The notes under the pieces are model-generated. The model ran no database searches. It had not been told where the DNA came from and was given only the letters and a program-made list of their open reading frames with translations. A program made the position numbers and the translations under genes. From NCBI GenBank assembly GCA_002785065.1, contig PFLI01000179.1:1-6315 (forward strand): a stretch of DNA of 6,315 nt. Direction: 5' to 3'. Below are positions 1 through 5,710 of this stretch, piece after piece (position 1 is the stretch's first letter; each line of letters starts with the position of its first letter). This DNA is from Candidatus Roizmanbacteria bacterium CG_4_10_14_0_8_um_filter_33_9 (GTDB taxonomy: Bacteria > Patescibacteriota > Microgenomatia > UBA1406 > GWC2-37-13).

Positions 1-752
1 CTCTTCATACACCGATTTCTGGAAAAAAAATAATCACCGATTTAGCTTCTGCAGAACTTATAAAGTACACTTCAAACTCTATCCTCGCAATGAAAATTTC
101 ATTTGCCAACTTAATATCTTTTTTTTGTGAGAAAACAGGTGCCGATGTCGAACTTGTTCTTAATGCGGTAGGACTTGATAAAAGAATTGGACGTATTTTT
201 ATGGATCCTGGAGTTGGATATGGAGGTTCATGTTTTCCAAAAGATGTAAGGGCTCTAACAAATATCGGTAAAAATATGGATATTGACGTTTCTTTACTTG
301 AGGCAATTGAAACTATTAATAATTTTACACGTATTAACTTTTTAAATAAAATAATAAAAAATAGTAAGGGTAAAACCATTGGTATTTGGGGGCTTAGTTT
401 TAAACCAAATACTGATGATATTAGATTTGCCCCGTCTATTGATATTATTGAGCATTTACTCCAAGAAGGATACGTTATAAACGTGTATGACCAAGCTGCA
501 ATGAAAAATATTGAAAAGTACTTTGGAAAAAAAATTGAATATTGTACTAATCCGTATGAAGCGATCGAAAAAGTTGACGGACTCGCAATACTGGCTGAGT
601 GGAATGAGTTCAAACAAATTGATTTAATAAAAGTTAAATCTCAAATGAATCATCCTTGTATATTTGACGGGAGAAATATGTACGATCCTCAAAATATGAA
701 AAAAATGGGCTTTACCTATTTTTCCGTAGGAAGAAAATCAATTACATACTAA
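1..752 (+). CDS. ugd: UDP-glucose 6-dehydrogenase, C-terminal part (5' end outside window)
   Basis: Oxidises UDP-glucose to UDP-glucuronate with two NAD+ in the cytoplasm. The frame is open to the left edge (first full codon at base 3), so the ATG at base 90 is internal. About 249 residues are visible against roughly 440 in the family; the N-terminal NAD-binding Rossmann domain is missing. The visible part begins near the end of that domain. It runs through the central dimerisation helix, with the AELIKY and SNSILAMKISFANL signatures giving the conserved Lys and Asn of the active site. The catalytic-cysteine loop GYGGSCFPKD follows, with Cys encoded at 231-233. The C-terminal UDP-binding domain carries GLSFKPNTDDIR, where the family usually has GLAFKxxTDDxRE; here the residue after Arg is Phe. 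It ends with TAA one base before the next gene, whose product uses UDP-glucuronate, which supports the assignment. Close relatives such as UDP-ManNAc or GDP-mannose dehydrogenases fit the motifs and the neighbour less well. Confidence 0.94.
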   Translation, partial: LHTPISGKKIITDLASAELIKYTSNSILAMKISFANLISFFCEKTGADVELVLNAVGLDKRIGRIFMDPGVGYGGSCFPKDVRALTNIGKNMDIDVSLLEAIETINNFTRINFLNKIIKNSKGKTIGIWGLSFKPNTDDIRFAPSIDIIEHLLQEGYVINVYDQAAMKNIEKYFGKKIEYCTNPYEAIEKVDGLAILAEWNEFKQIDLIKVKSQMNHPCIFDGRNMYDPQNMKKMGFTYFSVGRKSITY

Positions 753-753
753 T

Positions 754-1698
754 ATGAATATTCTTATTACAGGCACAGCTGGATTTATTGGATCACACCT
801 AACCCGTTTTTTCCTTAAGGAAAACAATTATGTTTACGGGATAGACAATTTTATTACTGGAAATAAGAAAAATATCGCAGATCTTTTTAATAATCCACGA
901 TTTATTTTCCTTGAAAAAAATCTAATCTCATGTAATCTCTCAAAAATTCCATCATGTGATTATGTGTTTCATTTAGCATCTCCCGCGTCACCAATTCAAT
1001 ATAAAAAGTATCCCATTGAAACATTAATGGTAAACTCCATTGGTACCAAAAAAGTTCTTGATTTTATGAGAAAAACAAATAGCAAAACATTTATTATTAC
1101 CTCAACGTCAGAAGTATATGGCGATCCACTTATTCATCCACAAACAGAATTATATTGGGGCAATGTAAATCCAAATGGTATCAGATCTTGCTATGATGAA
1201 TCAAAGCGTTTTGCGGAATCACTTGTTATGACTTACTTTCGTAAATATGGTTTAAACGTCCGTATTGCTCGTCTATTTAATACTTATGGTCCTTATATGG
1301 AAAAAAATGACGGAAGAGTTGTTTCAAATTTTATACTTCAAGCATTACAAAATAAACCTATCACTATATATGGAGATGGAACTCAAACACGTTCCTTTTG
1401 TTACATTTCAGATATGATACGGGGGTTGTATCAGCTCGGAGTGACAACAAATATTGCTGGAGAGATTATCAATCTTGGTAATCCAAATGAAAAAACAGTA
1501 TTTGAATTAGCAATCCAAATTATAAAAATGACTTCATCTCGCTCAAAAATCGTTTATTTGCCTATAGAAAATGATGATCCAAAAAAAAGAAAACCAGATA
1601 TAACTAAAGCTAAAAATATGCTTAACTGGGAACCTAATATTGGTCTCGAAGATGGTTTGCAAAAAGCAATAACATATTTTAAAAAAGAACTCATATGA
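754..1698 (+). CDS. uxs: UDP-glucuronate decarboxylase (UDP-xylose synthase type)
   Basis: Extended short-chain dehydrogenase/reductase of 314 residues that converts UDP-glucuronate to UDP-xylose through a tightly bound NAD+ cycle. Visible motifs are the NAD-binding GxxGxxG at residues 7-13 (GTAGFIG) and the Tyr147-x-x-x-Lys151 pair in SCYDESKR. The TSE triad at Thr118-Ser119-Glu120 and Arg279 in RKPD match the catalytic Thr/Ser/Glu/Arg set known from the ArnA decarboxylase domain. ASPASPIQY (75-83) and WGNVNPNGIRSCYDE (135-149) are typical of UXS and separate it from UDP-glucose 4-epimerase and dTDP-glucose dehydratase. The length is that of a single-domain cytosolic bacterial enzyme, with no membrane anchor. 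The start lies one base after the ugd stop, directly before the first beta strand; only a weak purine-rich stretch precedes it, so translation is probably coupled to ugd. Its stop overlaps the next start as ATGA. Confidence 0.93.
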   Translation: MNILITGTAGFIGSHLTRFFLKENNYVYGIDNFITGNKKNIADLFNNPRFIFLEKNLISCNLSKIPSCDYVFHLASPASPIQYKKYPIETLMVNSIGTKKVLDFMRKTNSKTFIITSTSEVYGDPLIHPQTELYWGNVNPNGIRSCYDESKRFAESLVMTYFRKYGLNVRIARLFNTYGPYMEKNDGRVVSNFILQALQNKPITIYGDGTQTRSFCYISDMIRGLYQLGVTTNIAGEIINLGNPNEKTVFELAIQIIKMTSSRSKIVYLPIENDDPKKRKPDITKAKNMLNWEPNIGLEDGLQKAITYFKKELI

Positions 1699-2834
1699 AA
1701 AATGCTGTTATTATAATTCCAACTTATAATGAAAAGGCAAATATCAACACGCTTGTTGAGGAAATTATTAAATATACCCAACATATTGAGAACTGGAATA
1801 TAGAAATTCTTTTCATCGACAGTATTTCTCCTGATGGTACTGATATCGAGATTAAACGATTACAAAAAAAATATAATCAACTTCATCTTTTATCAACAAA
1901 TAAAGAAGGTCTTGGTAAAGCATATACGACCGGTTTCAAATATGCCATCGATCATTTAAATCCTTATATTATTTTTGAAATGGATGCTGACTTATCACAC
2001 AATCCTCAAGATATCCCAGCTTTTTTAACACAGATTGAAAAAGGTGCTGATTTTGTCATTGGATCTCGATATATTAAAGGAGGATCTATTCCTTCAAACT
2101 GGGGACTTCATCGTAAACTTTTTTCAATTGTTGCTAATTTATTTGTTCGTATCGGTTTTATGAGACTAACTATAACAGATTGGACTGACGGTTTTCGGGC
2201 AATTAAAGTGTGGGTTATAAAAGAAGCTATTAACCATATTGAAAATTACTCTGGATATGTATTTCAAATTGCACTGCTTGATATTGCTGTAATAAATAAA
2301 GCACATATTAAAGAAATACCAATACATTTTATTGACCGAAAAAACGGTATATCAAAAATAAATTCTCTTCAATACATACTTCAAACATTCTGGTATGTTT
2401 TTTCTCACTCTTTATTTATTAGGTTTGTAATTGTAGGACTAATCGGTTTTGTTATTGATTTTTCTTTCGCTTATTTATTTATCAACATAACCCGTTTTCC
2501 AAAGGTACAATCAAATATGTTAAGTGCTGAAATTGCAATTATATGCAATTTCTTTTTAAACAACTTTTGGAGTTTTAAACATAAACAAATAAAAGGCAGT
2601 TTTTTTGAATATCTTAAAAAATTTGTTACTTTTAATACTATTTCTCTTGGTTCAATTGTCATACAGGGAATCGGATTATGGATGCTACTTTCGTTTTTTG
2701 GAGATAAACATTTGATATTACCATTCGGAATAGGTATTTCTTCATGGATTATATATAAAGTTAGTATTATTACATTCGCAATAATACCCTATTCTTATAT
2801 TCTGTACAATAAAATCATCTGGAAAAATAAATAG
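1695..2834 (+). CDS. DPM1-like polyprenyl-phosphate glycosyltransferase fused to a GtrA-like membrane domain
   Basis: 379-residue two-domain enzyme. Residues 1 to about 230 are a GT-A fold family 2 glycosyltransferase resembling dolichol/polyprenyl-phosphate mannose synthase. Visible are IIPTYNE (8-13), ISPDGTD (44-50), the metal-binding DAD at 97-99 followed by LSHNP, GSRYIKGG (123-130), WGLHRKLFS (136-144), WTDGFRA (163-169) and the substrate-loop motif DRKNGISKI (214-222). Residues about 240-379 hold four hydrophobic helices (near 241-263, 276-293, 308-333 and 345-369) of the GtrA type, a family linked to membrane passage of lipid-linked sugars. The same fusion is known in archaeal DPM synthase of Pyrococcus furiosus. 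The donor is unknown: GDP-mannose is the family default, but the neighbouring genes make UDP-glucuronate and UDP-xylose. Oddity: the usual VDDxSPDGT is IDSISPDGT here, so the second Asp is Ser43. The start overlaps the previous stop by four bases. Confidence 0.9.
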   Translation: MKNAVIIIPTYNEKANINTLVEEIIKYTQHIENWNIEILFIDSISPDGTDIEIKRLQKKYNQLHLLSTNKEGLGKAYTTGFKYAIDHLNPYIIFEMDADLSHNPQDIPAFLTQIEKGADFVIGSRYIKGGSIPSNWGLHRKLFSIVANLFVRIGFMRLTITDWTDGFRAIKVWVIKEAINHIENYSGYVFQIALLDIAVINKAHIKEIPIHFIDRKNGISKINSLQYILQTFWYVFSHSLFIRFVIVGLIGFVIDFSFAYLFINITRFPKVQSNMLSAEIAIICNFFLNNFWSFKHKQIKGSFFEYLKKFVTFNTISLGSIVIQGIGLWMLLSFFGDKHLILPFGIGISSWIIYKVSIITFAIIPYSYILYNKIIWKNK

Positions 2835-2835
2835 A

Positions 2836-3693
2836 TCACTTCTTTTCTACGTACTCTCCGGAAACCCATCCTTCATTGGTTCCATCATATGATATCTTAA
2901 TCCAACTTCCTTTTTCTTCTAACAATTGGAATGTGTCACCCTCATTCACTCGCGCTGCTTCTGATGCATTAATTGATGGGTCTTGCCGAACACGTAACCA
3001 ACCGTCAGGCGTACCCTTAATAATAATCAATGGACCCTCTTTGGATATTGTTTGAATAACAGGACTTGGTGTTGCTTCTTTAATTTCATCATTTTTTAAA
3101 GGGGGGTTTTGACTAGGATCAATGGCGAGTTTTACATAAGCGTTTACCTTATAACCAGAATTAATATTGACTTTTTGTGTATGACGAATAAATCCTGGCA
3201 TAAAAACTGAAAGTTCATGATCACCTTTAGTAATATCGGCAAGTTCAAGTGAGGAGACACCCTTTTCATCGTTATCTAAATATACAAGAGCATTTGGAGG
3301 TTCGCTTTCTATGGAAAGTTCTCCTGTATCTTTTTTATTTTGAGATGACGATTTTACTACATTAAACACAACACCTGTAGTATTAAAATCTGTACTACCA
3401 AGTTCAATATTTATATAGGTTATTGCTTTTTTATACACTTTTATTTTTCTTTGCCAAGTCGCAGTAGCTGTAGCTTCAGGAATAAGCTTTAATGAATATT
3501 CTCCGGATTTATATTTTAGATCAAAAGGGGTTTTTCCAACAACAACATTGTTAACAAAAATACTCGCGGTTGGAGATGATACAATTCGAAGTTGTCCATC
3601 GGTATTTTGAACATCGAAAAAGATAAAACGAAAGATAATAAAAATAATAAACGCTATAATTAATATTAAGAGAAGAATTATCTTGCCTTTCAT
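2836..3693 (-). CDS. Membrane-anchored protein with two PEGA domains and a C-terminal bacterial SH3 domain
   Basis: 285 residues with no enzymatic motif. The N-terminus is MKGK followed by a long hydrophobic helix (about 5-26), which predicts an uncleaved anchor with the rest outside the cell. There is no lipobox cysteine. Residues about 34-98 form a first PEGA repeat (LRIVSSPTASIFVNNVVVGKTPF) ending in a beta strand. Residues about 124-190 form a second, with SIESEPPNALVYLD and the GDHELSVFMPGF core that gives PEGA domains their character. A Pro/Ser/Thr-rich linker (about 192-215) leads to a bacterial SH3 domain (about 223-283) with GWLRVRQDPS, GDTFQLLEEKGSWIKIS and EGWVSGEYV. PEGA domains are thought to sit in surface layers and SH3b domains often bind peptidoglycan, so a cell-envelope role is inferred; ligand unknown. 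It is last in a purine-gene operon, 31 bases after the Nudix gene, and may have its own promoter. The start is fixed by the TM helix; only AGAG precedes it. Confidence 0.85.
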   Translation of the reverse strand: MKGKIILLLILIIAFIIFIIFRFIFFDVQNTDGQLRIVSSPTASIFVNNVVVGKTPFDLKYKSGEYSLKLIPEATATATWQRKIKVYKKAITYINIELGSTDFNTTGVVFNVVKSSSQNKKDTGELSIESEPPNALVYLDNDEKGVSSLELADITKGDHELSVFMPGFIRHTQKVNINSGYKVNAYVKLAIDPSQNPPLKNDEIKEATPSPVIQTISKEGPLIIIKGTPDGWLRVRQDPSINASEAARVNEGDTFQLLEEKGSWIKISYDGTNEGWVSGEYVEKK

Positions 3694-3699
3694 TTCTCT

Positions 3700-3728
3700 A
3701 TTCTAGAACAATATTCTATTCTAATCAA
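3700..3728 (-). promoter_or_regulatory. Possible sigma-70-type promoter in the 31-base gap before the PEGA/SH3 gene
   Basis: On the minus strand TTGATT (3728-3723) and TAGAAT (3705-3700) are 17 bases apart. They match the -35 consensus TTGACA at 4 of 6 positions and the -10 consensus TATAAT at 5 of 6. The -10 box ends six bases before the ATG at 3693, so a transcript would start at or next to the start codon and be nearly leaderless. An 8-base direct repeat (TAGAATAG at 3723-3716 and 3705-3698) lies in the same gap and supplies a second TAGAAT. In DNA this AT-rich, such matches occur by chance, so confidence is low. Confidence 0.3.
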
Positions 3729-4273
3729 GATATAAGTTTTTTTGAATATAACAAATATAATAAGTAAGCACTTAATGTTATTCCACACTTAATTTTCCTT
3801 TCTCTTATCATTTTCATGATTATTTCAAACTTAAAAAAACAAACCTCCATACCAATCTCCGACTGATCCAGGGTTTGTTTTTTCAATCTGCTAAGAGCCT
3901 CTGCCACAAAAATAGTGGTTTTGTCAGTACTTAATCCTGGTTCAGAAAACATCGTCCCGATCTTTGTAATTCTTTGGGCTGTCATACCTGTTTCTTCTCT
4001 CAGTTCTTTTTTAGCAAGTTGTAAAGGATTCAATTTATTTTCATAAGTCCCTGCTGGAAATTGCCACAAAAATTTATTAACAGGATGACGATATTGTTTA
4101 ATTAAATAAACACCGTCTTTTTCTACAGGAACTATAACAACAGAATTTTTATTAACTTTGTCTAAATAAACTTGATTCCATTGACGCGATTTAAACATTA
4201 AAATATCATGTATTATATTAATATAAGAGTCAGAGTAAACTAATCGGGAATCAATAGTTTTAGGTTTTTTCAT
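3725..4273 (-). CDS. Nudix hydrolase, ADP-ribose pyrophosphatase (NudF) type
   Basis: 182 residues, the usual length for ADP-ribose pyrophosphatases, which split ADP-ribose into AMP and ribose 5-phosphate. The family layout is present: VYLIKQYRHPV (55-65), WQFPAG (70-75), the Nudix box from Gly75 to Met97, then SEPGLSTDKTTIFVAEAL (110-127), where related enzymes have PGxSxE, and a C-terminal helix with EIGMEVCFF. The metal-binding core KELREETG (89-96) keeps the Glu residues of REUxEExGU. However, the box has Leu81 where the first Glu of Gx5E is expected, and Lys89 for Arg. Asp117 stands at the usual catalytic Glu of the later loop. Substrate is therefore tentative; other sugar-nucleotide pyrophosphatases are possible. 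It starts three bases after the IMP dehydrogenase-like gene and has the clearest ribosome-binding site on this strand. An AMP-yielding enzyme fits beside two purine-nucleotide genes. Confidence 0.86.
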   Translation of the reverse strand: MKKPKTIDSRLVYSDSYINIIHDILMFKSRQWNQVYLDKVNKNSVVIVPVEKDGVYLIKQYRHPVNKFLWQFPAGTYENKLNPLQLAKKELREETGMTAQRITKIGTMFSEPGLSTDKTTIFVAEALSRLKKQTLDQSEIGMEVCFFKFEIIMKMIRERKIKCGITLSAYLLYLLYSKKLIS

Positions 4274-4276
4274 TTT

Positions 4277-5710
4277 TTAAATCTCCGAAACGTTATGAGA
4301 TTTGCTTTCTCTAAATCCTGCATCTGTAATTTGAACAAAACGCGCTTTTTTCCAAAGTTCAGTAATTGTTTTTGCATTACAATAACTCATCCCCGATCGA
4401 AGCGCTCCAACAAGTTGATATATTACATCTGCGACTTTACCTTTATATGGAACAAGTGCTTCAACTCCCTCAGGAACAATCGAATTTAATGTATTTTCAG
4501 AACTATGTTCCAGTTTTATTTTCCTATCTGCAGTTGCAAGAAAAGAAGCCGATCCTCTATGAACCTTATATTTCATTCCTTTTCTCATAATAACTCCTCC
4601 AGGACTCTCGTCTGAACCCGCAAACCAACCCGCCAACATAAGAGTTGAAGCCCCTGCTGCCATTGCTTTGGTCATATCACCTGGATAATTTGTCCCTCCA
4701 TCGGCAATTATGGGAATATTAAATTTTTTTCCAACCGCTACACACTCTGTCACGGCGGTAAACTGAGGAACTCCAACTCCTGCAACCATTCTAGTTGTAC
4801 ACAATCCTCCTGGACCGATCCCCACTTTAACTGCGTCCACTCCCCGCTTGATTAGATCTAAAGTCCCCTCAGGAGTTGCAACGTTTCCCCCAATAATTTT
4901 TGCATCTCTATATTTTTTTCGAAGTGTTGAAACAGCACGAAGAGCTACATCATTATGACCATGGGCGACATCAACAACTAATGCATCAACTCCTGCTTTT
5001 AACAATGCATCACTGCGTTGGATAAAATCGTTCACAACCCCAACGGCAGCGCCAACTCGATATCTTCCACGTTCATCTTTTGTTGAATGAGGATATTTTT
5101 CATAATTTACAATTGATTTTGCTGTAATAAGACCTTTTAGTAAATTGTTATCATCAATTAAAGGAAGTTTTTCAACTTTATACTTCATAAATATTTTTTT
5201 CACTTGATTCAATGTAATGCCCTCTTTCCCAATTATTAAATCTTTCCGTTTCGTCATACATAAATAAACTTTTTTATCCAACTGTTCTTCAAAAAGATAA
5301 TCTCTCTTGGTAAGAATTCCGACTACTTTTTTATTAGAATCGACAACGACAAAACTATCTACGCTATATTTTTTTGATAAATCTATCACTTTTCGGAGTT
5401 GAGTTTCAGGTGAAACTACATAGGGAGCGTCAAGTATAAATCCGACATTCCTTTTTACCCTTATAACTTCTTCAACCTGTTCCTCAATGGTCATGAAGCG
5501 ATGAATAATTCCAACTCCTCCTTCTTTTGCCATTGCTATCGCCATTTGAGATTCGGTAACCGTATCCATATTCGCAGAGATAAACGGTATATGAAGTGAA
5601 ATACCTTTCGTTAACATTGTTTCTGTTGAAACATCTGATCTATGGTCAATATACGACCGCTGAGGAACTAATAATACGTCATCATATGTTAACCCTTGTT
5701 CTAATTTCAT
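4277..5710 (-). CDS. guaB: IMP dehydrogenase-family protein with tandem CBS domains (GMP reductase not excluded)
   Basis: 477 residues; the family enzyme oxidises IMP to XMP with NAD+, the committed step to GMP. The N-terminus LTYDDVLLVPQRS (8-19) and SANMDTVTE (45-53) open the TIM barrel. Two CBS domains (about 97-143 and 152-205) are inserted, and the barrel resumes at GRYRVGAAVGV. The catalytic loop GIGPGGLCTTRM puts the nucleophile at Cys304 (codon 4801-4799). ADGG (336-339) holds Asp337, the IMP-ribose ligand. The tail VPEGVEALVPYKG ... LVGALRSGMSYC ... GFRESKSH is IMP dehydrogenase-like and absent from short GMP reductases. Oddities: Gly302, Gly361 and His384 replace the usual Ser, Ser and Tyr phosphate ligands, YRGMGS reads HRGSAS, and the flap Arg-Tyr dyad is missing (DRK instead of DRY). 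LAGWFAGSDESPG recalls actinobacterial GuaB1, a CBS-containing GMP reductase. The start overlaps the purA stop as ATGA; AAGAG lies eight bases upstream. Confidence 0.85.
   Translation of the reverse strand: MKLEQGLTYDDVLLVPQRSYIDHRSDVSTETMLTKGISLHIPFISANMDTVTESQMAIAMAKEGGVGIIHRFMTIEEQVEEVIRVKRNVGFILDAPYVVSPETQLRKVIDLSKKYSVDSFVVVDSNKKVVGILTKRDYLFEEQLDKKVYLCMTKRKDLIIGKEGITLNQVKKIFMKYKVEKLPLIDDNNLLKGLITAKSIVNYEKYPHSTKDERGRYRVGAAVGVVNDFIQRSDALLKAGVDALVVDVAHGHNDVALRAVSTLRKKYRDAKIIGGNVATPEGTLDLIKRGVDAVKVGIGPGGLCTTRMVAGVGVPQFTAVTECVAVGKKFNIPIIADGGTNYPGDMTKAMAAGASTLMLAGWFAGSDESPGGVIMRKGMKYKVHRGSASFLATADRKIKLEHSSENTLNSIVPEGVEALVPYKGKVADVIYQLVGALRSGMSYCNAKTITELWKKARFVQITDAGFRESKSHNVSEI
4283..4286 (-). 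promoter_or_regulatory. Ribosome-binding site (GGAG) of the Nudix gene, inside the end of the upstream gene
   Basis: The minus strand reads CGGAGATTTAAAAAATG, with GGAG nine bases before the ATG at 4273. It lies within the last codons of the IMP dehydrogenase-like gene, whose TAA is at 4279-4277. It supports the chosen Nudix start and suggests reinitiation by ribosomes finishing the upstream gene. Confidence 0.7.

Noticed and set aside
5..613. Long minus-strand open frame of 202 codons
   Set aside because: It lies wholly antisense to the ugd reading frame, which has clear conserved motifs. Its product is a low-complexity Ile/Phe/Ser-rich sequence typical of AT-rich antisense frames.
1554..1784. 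Minus-strand open frame across the uxs/glycosyltransferase junction
   Set aside because: Antisense to two confidently identified genes; no recognisable domain and no ribosome-binding site.
23..1871. Homopolymer runs of eight A or T (23-30, 119-126, 1581-1588, 1864-1871) as possible frameshift or slippage sites
   Set aside because: Conserved motifs continue in the same frame on both sides of each run, so there is no frameshift. Runs of this length are expected in AT-rich coding DNA.
2471..2662. Minus-strand open frame inside the GtrA-like region
   Set aside because: Shadow of the membrane-domain coding sequence; no motif of its own.
4295..4590. Two overlapping plus-strand open frames of 64 and 74 codons
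   Set aside because: Both are antisense to the conserved 3' end of the IMP dehydrogenase-like gene and show no domain features.
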